DNA from: Cyanophora paradoxa
Taxonomy: Eukaryota; Glaucocystophyceae; Cyanophorales; Cyanophoraceae
Assembly (NCBI GenBank): GCA_004431415.1
Contig: QPMI01000643.1
Coordinates: 93,496 to 157,495 of the forward strand
Direction: 5' to 3'
DNA length: 64,000 bases
Every line of letters starts with the position of its first letter. Position 1 is the first letter of the stretch. Both the position numbers and the translations under genes were made by a program. The notes under the pieces are model-generated. The model saw only the letters and a program-made list of their open reading frames with translations, had not been told where the DNA came from and searched no databases. Below are positions 1 to 10,508 of this stretch, one piece after another.

Positions 1-1624
1 GCCTGCGTCTCCGTCACGAACTGCTTCATCGCTGCGCGGCCCCCGCCGCGGCGCGTCAGACGAGGGGAGGGGAGGGTGGAGGGGGCGGGTGCGGGCACCG
101 AAGAGGTCCTTGGCGGCGCCCTCGCCCTCCACGAAGCAGACGCCGACGTGGCACACCATCTTCGTGTCACTCGCGTCCCCAAGCTTCGCCCCTGCGCCCG
201 CCCCGCCCCGCCCCGCCTCGCCGCCCGCCCCCTGCGCCGGGGCGGGGGGGCGGGGGCGGGGGGCGGCGGACCGCAGATGGGGCACTCGGTGAAGCGGATG
301 AGGGCGCCGTGCTGCGAGGCGCGCCGCAGCTCCAGCAGCTCCTGCACCGAGAGCGTCGCGTCCTGGTTCTTGTCGACCTTCGAGAACTGCGGGGCGGCTC
401 GCGTGCGAGGCGAGGCGGGGCGGGGGCGGGGGCGCGGGGTGCGCGGACCAGCACGTCGAGCTCCTCGTCGGAGAGGTCTACCCCCATCGTCGCGAACATC
501 GCACCCAGCTCCGCGCGGTCCAGCTGAGTACGCGGTCAGCTACGGGGTCCGGCCTGGGGTCCTGTGTCCCGCACCTGCTTGTCCCCGCTCTTGTCGTACA
601 TGCTGACGAGGGTCTCCCAGAAGTACCCCTCCACGCCTGCGTACCCCGGACGTGAGCCAGTACCCCCCGCGCCGAGCGGGGTACGCCGCACCGGCGGCGT
701 CGAGGTACTTGAAGGCCAGGTGGAGCTGGGCGACCGGCTTGTCGCTCGGCTGCGGCTGCCCCGGGGCGTCGGGCCGGCGCCTGGGGTGGAGCGGGGCGGG
801 GCGGGGCGGGCGGGGCTGGGGTACGGCGCACGTTGCGGGAGGCGTACATGGGGACCCAGAGGTCGGCGTGTCCGGGAAGGTCGCCGAGGACACGCTGCAG
901 GGGCAGCAGCACCGTCCCGATGAAGTCGTTCTCTGCCCCGCCGCAGCCGCCGCCGCCCCCCCCCCGTGAGCCCCGCCGCCCGCGCCGGCCCCGCCCGAGG
1001 GGGCCCGCGCGGCGCACCGGAGACAAAGTCCTTGTCGAAGATTGAGAAGACGACCGAGTACTCCCGCTGCTTCTTCAGCACGGGGCTGCCCCGCCCCGCC
1101 AGCCCCGAGTGAGCCCGCGCGCCGGGGCTGGGACCGCTGCCCGGCGCGGCGCGGCCAGGCGCGGGGCGGCGAGGCGCGGCGCGGCGCACAATTTGAAGGA
1201 CTGGTTCCACTCCGGGTTGACGGTGGAGGACTTGGACTTGGTCTTGAAAGTCGCCGTGCCGAAGGCGGCGGTAACGTAGGGGTCGACCTTGCCCACCATA
1301 TCCGACGCCGCAATCTCCTTCGCCCCGATGACTGCGCCCCGCCCGCGTGAGGCCCCGCCCGGTCCGAGCCCCGCGGAGTCGCGCGCAGCGGGGTTCGGGG
1401 GCCGCGGAAAGGCGGCGCTCACTCGTCACTGTCACCAGCCCCTCAAGCGCATCGCCATCTCCGTCCGACGCTGCGGGGACTGACTGGGGCGCCGCGGGCG
1501 CCGCGGGCTTGCCCTGCGCCGGGCTCGGCGCTTGAGCTGTCGAGGCCGGTTTAGCCGGTGCGGCCTGAGCCGCCGAAGGCGCCTGAGGCTTCGCGTCTGC
1601 CTGGCTGCTAGCTCCACAGCCCAT
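1..1624 (-). CDS. Phosphatidylserine decarboxylase-like protein (C2 + EF-hand, PSD2/PSD3 type), 5' part, multi-exon
   Basis: Converts phosphatidylserine to phosphatidylethanolamine if the catalytic domain lies beyond the left edge; only the regulatory half is visible. Exons I can join (minus strand): 1423-1624, 1190-1331, 1018-1085, 832-932, 692-725, 575-636, 450-523, 272-386, 99-169 and 1-31. The product starts MGCGAS, a typical N-myristoylation signal with a cysteine for palmitoylation, followed by an Ala/Pro-rich linker. A C2 domain follows (GKVDPYV, NPEWNQSF, FDKDF), then EF-hand loops (DKSGDKQV; DKNQDATLSVQE), then a CPIC...CHVGVCF segment matching the zinc-finger-like stretch that precedes the catalytic domain in plant PSD2/PSD3. 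Introns are G/C-only, with donors such as GTGAGC and GTGCGC. Domain order is seen; the family assignment is from memory of plant PSD2. A copine or another C2/EF-hand protein is the alternative. Confidence 0.7.
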
Positions 1625-2067
1625 GGCGGTTTTCTATTTGCGTTTGGGGTACAGCCGAGTTTGGGGCGTGGAATTCCTTCGTTCGCGAATTTGAGCGGTC
1701 GGAGCGGACCAATCGGGCCAGACGACGTCAGCGTCGGATCAGGCGCGTTTGCAGCAGCAAGGCGGGAGAGCATCAGTCTTCGTCCCAGAAGGCAGCAGCG
1801 TGCTTATCTCGAGGGCGAGGGAACCGCGTCCAGCTAGCTGCAGGCGAGTCAACCGCGACGTCTGCTCGGCAGCACGAGGCGGCGTCGTATCTGGAAACCG
1901 CACTTGCTTACAGTCGCGCTGCATCTGAGCCTGCCTGGGCCCAGGGAGCCGTCAAAGCCGGCCGCATGGCCAGCTAGCTATAGATCGCCATCCACGTATC
2001 CGCCTCCGAGCCAGCTGCAGCCCCCACAGGGGCAGCGCCTTCTGCGCATGCCATATTAGCGTTGGGA
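1625..2067. promoter_or_regulatory. Divergent intergenic region between the PSD-like and cyclase genes
   Basis: The 443 bp between two divergently oriented start codons must hold both promoters and 5' UTRs. No TATA box is evident. A short upstream ATG (about 2048) opens a tiny reading frame ahead of the chosen cyclase start. Confidence 0.4.
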
Positions 2068-5000
2068 ATGGTCGTCCTCAACTCGGCGCCGGCGGCGCTG
2101 ACGGTGGATACCCCCGAGCCCGAGCGGGCCCGCAGGAGCAGCGGGGAGCTGGACTCGCCGGACCCCGCCTCGGGCGCCTCCTCGGCTGCGGAGCTGAGCC
2201 CGGCTGCGGCGAGGCTCAACCCGCTGATCACCCGCGTCGCACGCTCCCCCTCCACGGGCCTGAGCGCCCGCTCGACCCCGGCGGCGCCCTCCTCCATCGG
2301 CTCCAACCTCGGCCAGGACGAGAAGGAGAAGGGCGCCGCGAACGGCGGCTCGCCCGCCAATGGCTCCCCGGCCGTGCGCTCCTCGACGCCGAGCGCGCTG
2401 CCGCGCTCGGGGAGCCGCTCCCAGTCGGTGGAGCGGCCGGGCTCGGCCTCCGCCTCCAAGCAGGCCTTCGCCGCGTCGCGCACGGGGAGCCGCCTGCGGT
2501 GCGCGCCCCCGCGCTCCCCCGCCCCCGCGCGCGCCCGACGCGGCCGCGCAGCTCCTCGTCGATCGCCGTCGGGGCGGCGAGCATGCTCCACCACGTCCAG
2601 CAGGCGGAGGCGGCGGCCGCCGCCGCTTCCGCCGCCGGAGGGGAGCGCCCGGGGCGGCCGGCCTCCTTCTCGAGGGTGCGCTCGGGGTCGATCGTGGCGA
2701 TGGGGCGCGACGGCTCGCCCTCGCGCGAGGGCGCCGAGGGGGGCGAGGGGCCCCAGCTCGTCCGCAAGACCATCTCCTCCTCCAGGCGCGCCCCGCCCCG
2801 GGCCCGCCCGTGTGCCTGAGCTCGCCGCGCCTGAGCTCGCTGCGCGGGGCAGCTCGTACATGCTGGGGGCGGCCAAGACCATCGTCACCCTCGAGGGCGT
2901 CGGCGACCCCGCCCTGTCCGCACCCCCTCCACTCCCCCCCCCCTCCGCCCCCCTCCCCCTCACCCCCCCCTCAGGATCACGACGCTCTCGCTGGTCGAGT
3001 CGGGCCTGGCGGCGTGCCCGGCGCTGGAGGGGTACGTGAACCTGACGGAGCTGGACCTCTCGGGCAACCGCATCACCGCCCTCCACCAGTCCCTCTTCAA
3101 GCTCGCCTCCCTCACCAGCTTCAAGGTACCCCAGCCCTCCCCCCGCCCCCTCCCCCCCTCCCCCCCCGGCCCCGGCCCACGCGCCGTGTCGCGCTCTGCC
3201 CCGCCGACTCTCCCCCGCTTCCCGCAGATCAAGAAGAATGAGCTGATAGAGCTGCCGACGAGTGCGCCGGCCCGCCGGCCCCGCACCGCCGCCGCCGCGG
3301 CCGCCCTCGCTGACGCGTATCCCTTGCCGGGGCGCAGCGATCGGGCGGCTGACGGGCCTGCAGCACATCGACGCGAGCGAGAACCGCATCCAGAACCTCC
3401 CCTCCGCCCTCGGCTGGCTCTCCGACCTCGCCGTCCGCCCCCCCCCTCCCCCCTCCCCCCCCGCCCCCCCGCCCCCCCGACGGGGCCGGGGCAGAGCCTG
3501 CGGCTGCGGAACAACAACTTCGGGGCGCTGCCGGCGGAGCTGGCGAAGTGCTCGAAGCTGCGGCTGCTGGAGGCCGGGGGCAACCCGCAGCTGATGGGCC
3601 TCCCCACCTTCGTCCTCCGCAACGCCCTCGCCATGGCCCGCCCCCGCCCCGCCCCGCCCCCTCGGGTCCAGGCGGCGGGCCCTGAGGCGGGGGCGGCAGG
3701 ACTTCCTCGAGGAGACGCTCCCCCTGGAGACGATGGAGGGCTTCCGGGCCTCCCACAGGGCGCTCAACGGGCAGCTGCGCGGCGAGAAGGCGCGCGCCGC
3801 CTCCCTCGAGGAGCGCCTCAAGCAGCAGCAGGCCGAGCAGCGCGAGCTGCACGCCCGCCACGAGCGCCTCCAGGCCGAGTACAACGACCGCCTCGCCGCG
3901 CTGAGGAAGGCCGAGGAGTCGTTCGCGAAGCTGCTGGCGCAGATGCGCCCGCCCGAGTCGAACAACGGGGCGGAGGACGCGCTGCAGGGCGTCGCGTCGC
4001 TCTCCGAGAACATCGCGCGGCTGCAGGGCGCCCTGCAGGCCGAGCGGGAGCGGGGGCGGGACCTCTCGCACCACATCGAGGAGCTCGAGCGGCAGATGAA
4101 GCAGGCGGCGCGCGTGGCGGCGATGCAGGCCGAGGAGGGCGCCCCCGCCCCCGAGGGCACGGTCACCCTCGTCTTCACCGGTGCCCGCGAGCCCGCCCAT
4201 CAGCCGCCTCGCGCGGGCGGCGCGCGCGGGGGGTGACGAGGGGCGGGGGCAGACATCCAGGGGTCGACGGCGCAGTGGGAGGCGAACGCCGACGTGATGG
4301 CCCGCGGCCTCAAGCAGCACAACCAGGCCCGCCCCGCCCCGCCCCGCCCCGTCCGCCTGGCCGCGTGTGCGCCCGCCTCGACCTGATGGGGCGGGGCGGG
4401 TGCAGCTGATGCGGAACTACATCAAGAACATGCGCGGCTTCGAGGTCAAGACGGGTGCGGCGGCCGCGCCCCGCCGGCCCCTCCCCGCCCCCCGGCCTCA
4501 CCTTCCCCCGCAGAGGGGGACGCGTTCATGATCGCGTTCGCGACGACGCTCGAGGCCGTCAAGTTCACCCTCGCCGTCCAGGTGCGCGGCTCGCCCCCCG
4601 GCTTGTCTACCTATCTGTAGACACGCCGGGGCGCGCCGCGCGGGGCCACGGCGGCTTAGCGCTCCCTGCGGGTCAGATGGCGCTGGTGGAGGAGGGGTGG
4701 GAGGAGGCGCTGCTGGCGAACCCCGACAGCGCCATCGTCCGCGACGAGGCCGGCCAGGCCCGCCCCCGCCCCGCCCCGCCCCGTGCCGCCACTTGTCTCT
4801 CTCGGACGCCGCCGACGGGGCGGCCGGGGCGGGGGCAGATGCTGTTCCGGGGGATGCGGGTGCGCATGGGGATCCACACGGGCGAGCCGAGCTGCGAGCG
4901 CGACCCGACGACGAGGCGCATGGACTACTTCGGTGCGCGGGGCCCCGGAGGCGGCGGGGGGGCGGGTCTGAGGGCCGGCGGGTCGGGGCCAGGCCCGATG

Positions 5001-8000
5001 GTGAACCGGGCGGCGCGGGTGGAGGGGATCTGCCACGGCGGGCAGATCACCGTCTCCGGCTCCGCCATGAAGGTGTGCAAGGCCCCGTGCGCCCGCCCCG
5101 CCCCCGCAGCGCCTGAGGGGGCGGGGGCGGCAGCACCTGGAGGGGCACGTGAAGGAGCTGGGCGAGGAGGCCGTCTTCGAGTTCCTGGGGCCAGTCCAGC
5201 TCAAGGCGCGGCCGCCCCCTCACGCCCCACGCCCTCCTCGCTGCCCGCGCGGTCCCTGAAGCTCCTCGGGCGGCAGGGCCTGGACACGCCGGAGGACATC
5301 TACCAGATGCTGCCCAAGCCGCTCGCGAAGCGGGCCTTCCCGCCGATCAAGGGCGCGGCGAGCGTGGCGGACAGCGTCTCCCAGCAGTTCGAGGCCCTCA
5401 AGGAGAAGAACGCCGTCCTCATGTCCAAGCTCCACGACATGGAATCGTGCGCTGCGGCCCCCGCTGGACCGCCTGCGAGGGCGCGCCGTGCGACCGGGCG
5501 GCGCCGCCGCGCAGGTACACGACGGGGATGCGGGGCCAGGCGGACACGCTGGCGAGCACGCTGCGGGCGCTGGGCGCGGGGGCCGGCGGCGAGCGCGGCG
5601 CCGTGGAGATCGTGGAGGCGATGGAGCGCATGGAGGGGCTCTTCTCCCAGATCCACACGAGTGCGCCCCGCCCGGCCCAGAGGACTTTGATGCCGGCGCC
5701 GGCCGAGGCGGGGCGGGGCGGGGCGCAGTCCAGAAGGACATCGAGGAGGACCGGAAGAAGAGCCGGGCGCTGAAGGAGGACCTCTCGGCGACCGAGTCGA
5801 CGGCCTTCCGCGCCCTCCGCGACGAGAACTCCCGCCTCCTCACCGAGCTCTCCACCAGGAACGCCCAGGTCCGCGCGGCCGGCCCCGGCAGGCCCCCGCC
5901 GGGGTCGATTCTGAGCGAGCGTGGGGGCGCCCGGTCGGCAGATCGAGCGGCTGAAGGAGGCGGCGGCGGATGGCCGCAAGCGCGAGGCGGCCGCCGAGGC
6001 AAAGACCTCCGCCGTCAAGCGCGAGCTCCTCAGCATGGCCCGCCGCCCCCGCTCGCCTCTCCCGCCCCGCCTCGCCTCGCCTCGTTTGAAACGGGGCGGG
6101 GCGGGCAGACGATCGACCGGGACAAGTGGAGCGCGGAGGTGGGGACCCTCGTCGACCGCCTCCGCGAGCAGAGCGAGAAGGCGCGTCCGCGTCCCCCGCG
6201 CCGGCTCGTCGGCCCGCCCGCGCTGACGGCGGCGTCGTCCAGGTCTCGGAGCTGGGGCGGCACTTCACGGAGGCCTCCACGACCGCCGCCGGCGCCTCCG
6301 CCGCCCAGCGCAAGCTGGCCCGCCCCGTCCCCCCTGTCTTCCCCGTCCTTTCCTTCGGCCCTCTGACCGCGCGGGGCGCAGGCGGAGGAGGCGGAGGCGG
6401 CGAAGCGGGCGGAGGCGCAGGCGACGAAGCAGCTGGACTACGCGAACAAGCAGCTGCGGGCGGAGACGGCCCGCGCCAACACCCTCCAGTTCCGCCTCGA
6501 CGAGATCACGCGGGCGCGCCCCGCCCCGCCGCCCTCGCGCGCCCCCCCGCCTCCCGGGCTCGAGCTGAGGCCGCGTGGCGGGGGCAGAGCATGGAGCCGG
6601 CGCAGCAGCGGCTGGAGGCGGAGGTGCGGCGCCTCCACGAGGAGCTGCGCGCCCTCAGAGAGGCCCGCGAGGAGGAGACCGCCGCCCTCAAGCAGGCCCG
6701 CCCGCCCCGCCCGCCCTCGAGGCCTCCGACCCGCCTTGTCTGACTGGCGGCGCCCCGGCGTCTACTGCGAGCAGGAGGTGTCGGCGCGGGGCGAGCAGAT
6801 CGTGGAGCAGCGGAAGCAGCTCGCCGACTCGTACGAGTCGAACCGCATGCTCCAGCTCCAGCAGTCCACCGCCGCCACCGTCCGCCCCGCCCGCCCGCCC
6901 GCCCGCCCCGAGACGGCGCCTGAGGCGGCGGGGCGGGGCGGGGCGCAGGAGGCGGCGCTGTGGAAGGAGCGGCACGACCAGCTCTACGCCGAGTACTCCC
7001 GCATCTCCGCCCTCGGCGCCCAGGCCGAGAGCATGCGAGCCAAGGTGCCCCCGCCCGCCGCGTCGCCGAGGGCAGGGCGTGGCGGGCGGGCGCTGAGGGC
7101 GGGGCGGGGGCGCAGCTGCAGAGCGAGCGGGGCCAGCTCACCGACGCGCTCGACCACACCCGCCAGGTGCCCCCCCCCCCCCCCTCTCTCCTTTCTTCCT
7201 CTCCCCTCCGCGTTGAGCCGGGGCGCAGGCGGTGCGGGCGGCGGTGCTGGAGCGGGAGGCGGGGCGGGTCAAGCTCGAGGGCGTCTCCTCCGAGATGCGC
7301 GCCCTCGCCGACCGCCTCCAGGCCCGCCCGCCCGCCCCCGCCCTGCCTCCTCCTCTCCCTTATGCTCTTGCAGGGGGCGATGGACGAGCGGGACAAGTGG
7401 CTGGGGGCGACGGAGCGGGCGCAGGCGGAGCTCGTCGACGCGCACGAGCGGCTGCGGCGCGAGGCCGCCCGCGCCGACGAGGAGCGCGCCCGCGCCGACC
7501 GCCTCCAGACCGACCTCGCCGCCTCCGCCGTCCGCACCCTCCCCCCCCCCCCCCCCCCCCCCCCCCGCCTCGAATCGAAGTGCGCCCTCGGAAGCTCACT
7601 CTCTCTCCTCCACGCCGCAGGCGCTCGCGAACTGGGAGTACGGGAAGACCCCCGCGAAGGCTCGCGCACGCGCCATCCCCTCCCTCTGTGGTTCGATAAC
7701 CGTGCATGCGCAGGAGGCGGTGTCGGCGAAGCTCGCGCTCATCGGGGAGCTGAAGACGGCGCTCATGGCCGCCTTCAAGGCCCCCACCCCGCCCCCCTAC
7801 GTCTCCGCCCCGGGCGCACCCGGTCCGCACCCCATCCCCCCCCTCACCCGGCTCAGCTGAGCGGGGGGGGTATGCAGCGCTCTTCGCGGAGCTGATGACG
7901 ATCCTGGGGCGCTACCTCACCGCCTCGGAGCGCATGGTGCGCCCCGCGGCTCCGGCTCCGGGCGCTTCGAGGGGCTCAGGCGCCCGCAGCACATGGGCAT

Positions 8001-8232
8001 CCCGCGGGTCTTCTACAACGGGCCGGGCTCCGGCGCGGACACCAGCGTCGGCTCCGCAGGCGGCGGCGAGGCCGGCGCGGGAGGGGCGCCCCACGGGCAG
8101 CTCGCCCGCTCGGGCTCTCTCGCCCGCTCTGGGTCGACCGTCGGCGCCGGCGCCGGCGGGGCGGGCCAGCGGCAGGCGTCGCCCCTGCGCAAGTCCTCCT
8201 CCATCATCGCCCGCCGCCCCTCCATCTCTTAG
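2068..8232 (+). CDS. Leucine-rich-repeat class III adenylyl cyclase with C-terminal coiled coil, multi-exon
   Basis: Makes cAMP from ATP. The N-terminus (2068-2870) is Ser/Pro/Ala-rich and disordered. LRRs follow at about 2970-3630 (LTELDLSGNRI, LQHIDASENRIQNLP, LRLRNNNFGALP), then a coiled coil (3720-4130), then the cyclase domain (about 4150-5200). Catalytic marks: VTLVFT/DIQGST (first metal Asp, split by the intron at 4182-4251), EVKT/EGDAFM (purine-binding Lys and second metal Asp), MDYF (adenine-selecting Asp) and MVNRAARVE (transition-state Asn and Arg). The set is complete and predicts ATP rather than GTP use. From 5280 to about 7900 the protein is almost wholly Glu/Lys/Arg/Ala-rich coiled coil, ending in a Ser-rich tail (stop 8230-8232). 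There are about twenty introns of 60-95 bp, several starting GCCCGCC instead of GT. LRR-cyclase order recalls fungal Cyr1-type cyclases. Some exon joins, especially 5200-5260 and 6500-6760, are uncertain. Confidence 0.75.
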
Positions 8233-10468
8233 CCCCCGTGCAGGCGCGCCTCTTTGTAGTTAGCGCCTCAATATGTCTTAGCCCCCGTGCCGTGCGCCCC
8301 CTTTGTACATGTCGGCGTTCTTTAGGTAGTCACGCGACGTCGACCCTGAAGCTGCTACTCTTGTCAACTATTGTCGCGTACGTGCGTCGCTGGTAATTAT
8401 TATTCTCTGTGGTCGTAATCAGATGTACAAGTCTAGATCTGAGGGTCCCGCCTGAACTTCGGAAACAAATTGCTCGGATAGGTCCGGACAGGCAGCAAGG
8501 GGGTCCGCGTGCCACATGCACGCGCATGTACATGTGTTTTCTCTGTCCAGTTTTCCATGTACGCGTGCACGTGCGGAGGGTCCGGACGTCGACAGCGAAA
8601 AATATGTTTGATCATGATGGCACATGACGTCGACCAATTACGTATACGTATACTGATCATGACTCAGTCCCGCGCAATGCATGTCTCGTAAGCTTGTTCA
8701 ACGGTTATAATTACCTCCCTGGAAAAGAAATGTCGCAAGAAATGGCGAGGCATCCAGACGTATTAATTATAATTAATTAACAGTGTCTTGCATTAAATCT
8801 GCCTGTAGCTCTGGGCTTATGATCACCCGGTGACCCTGCATGCGCACAACTTGGCAAACTCAAGCGACGCTGACAGTATAAGGCATTCAGTATTAATTAT
8901 CAGTTCGCGATCGATCAGTCATACATACGTATATATACCGGAATGTGATCGTAAAGGGGCACTGTTGAAACACCCCCCCCCCCCCCTATCTCACCGCCCT
9001 CGGCCTCCGGTCCACGCCGTGTGACGTGCACTCCACCGAAATTGACATGATGATGTGTTCGGTCAGTCGACGCCTTGATTTATTCGAATTCAACGATCCG
9101 CAACGTGCACGTGCGAGCTGCGGCAATTGCAAGCGTACACTCCGATTCTACTTCCTCCTCCGATCCGCCCTCCCTTCCCCCCTCGAGCTCCTCGGTCTCT
9201 GCCCCGCTTCAGAGTGTCGGCGAGACTGTCCTCTTTTCCGTTTCCCCATCATTAATATTCCGGCTCCCTGAAGGGCCCCGGCGGCGAATCCCACGAGCGC
9301 CAGGAAGCGAGACAGGACCCGCAGGTGGGGTATCTAATATATTATGGAGGAGGTACTGTAGGTGAAAGGGGTCCGCAGTGTCGTCGCGCCCGTCGTCACC
9401 GCCGCCGTCACCACCACAGGGGCGCAGACCTGCGCCCCCCCTCCCCCCCCCCCCCCCCCCCCCCCCCCCGGACCGCCTCGCTAGCCTTTGTAAAGCGAGT
9501 CCCTGCGGAGCAGGAGTGGCCTTGGGTCTTGGGGTTTCTCAAGGGGTGAGGGTGGCCGCTCTTTGTTTTAAAACGGGGCCCGCAACCGCGCGCGGTTACT
9601 GTTGAGAGGACTACGTATACGCCGCCTAGTAGCTTCTAGCTTGGTCTAGCAAGCGCCAGCGACACGTATACGCGTACGTATACGCCGATAGCTAGGCTTC
9701 GTCGTATAGCAACGCCGGCGCATGCTGGCGCGGCCGCGGCGCCGGCGTCGATATCGATCGATATCGCGACGTCGATCGCGACGTCGGCGCCCGGCGCCGG
9801 CGCTGCGCATGCTAGCTAAAGCGCTGGCGCTCGATCGTTAACGTTGATCGCGATCGTTTGCGAAGCGACGCGCGGCGATTCCGCCGGCGAAGCGCCTAGT
9901 GACTCCAGCCTTCCAGCCGGGTACAGAGGCTCTTTGCAATTTCCATCGGCGAAGGGGAAGCAAGCTGGAACCAATGACAATCGCGCTTGTCCGTGAATGG
10001 GTGAATTGACTTTTTGTGCCAATGGCGATCGGGCTTGACGCGAACAATTTCGTTCGTACGTCCTGTTAGTGCCCATTAGAGGCCTCTCATTGAAAAACCG
10101 CCTCGGCCATCGTGTTCCCTAGGGTCGAAAATGGGTACCTAGGTCCAAAAATTTTCACCTGAATCGCATTTTGAATCCACGGACAGGACAGGCACAGACC
10201 TAAGGGCCTCTCCTTTCCCCAAGGCCGATTTCAGCTCGCGATCAGGATGCCGTGCCCCGAGGGGTCGACATGGAGAAAGTGATATGTGGCTATGAAATCG
10301 CGATATATGAGAAATTGAGGCAATAGAATCATCGATGCTTCAAATATCAAAGCTCCTGAAACCTCAAGAAAAGCCTCTGTTATAATTATTCGAAGCCTCT
10401 GGATCCTATGGCTCTCTGAATCGAAGCCTGCAGCTGCGGCTTTCACAACAACACATGCGTGGCTGCAA
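8233..10468. other. Gene-free interval with AT-rich 3' flank and poly-C tracts
   Basis: I find no convincing gene here. It holds the 3' flank of the cyclase gene, AT-rich self-complementary stretches (around 8641-8655 and 8761-8780), a C run near 8971, a 27-nt poly-C run at 9443-9469, and the palindrome-dense block listed separately. Short ORFs are not supported by motifs. Confidence 0.5.
9640..9860. repeat. Palindrome-dense block
   Basis: About 200 bp made almost entirely of overlapping six- to eight-base perfect palindromes: GTATAC, ACGCGT, GCCGGC, GCATGC, GCGGCCGC, GGCGCC, GATATC, CGATCG, TCGCGA, GACGTC and GCTAGC. No single unit is repeated in tandem, so this is neither an ordinary satellite nor one long inverted repeat. 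Confidence 0.6.
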
Positions 10469-10469
10469 T

Positions 10470-10475
10470 TTATTC
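10470..10475 (-). terminator. AATAAA polyadenylation signal
   Basis: On the minus strand AATAAA lies about 35 nt past the stop codon at 10509. It fits the 3' end of the membrane-protein gene. Confidence 0.4.
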
Positions 10476-10508
10476 TAGATCTGAGCTGTTCGGCCGGAGC
10501 TAATTAAT

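Noticed and set aside
76-4400. Many long Arg/Pro/Ala/Gly ORFs overlapping the two host genes
   Set aside because: In very GC-rich DNA stop codons are rare; these run across introns and antisense to clear domain-coding exons.
8233-10468. tRNA or other structured RNA genes
   Set aside because: Searching by eye for cloverleaf arms and T-loop sequences gave nothing convincing here or elsewhere in the window.
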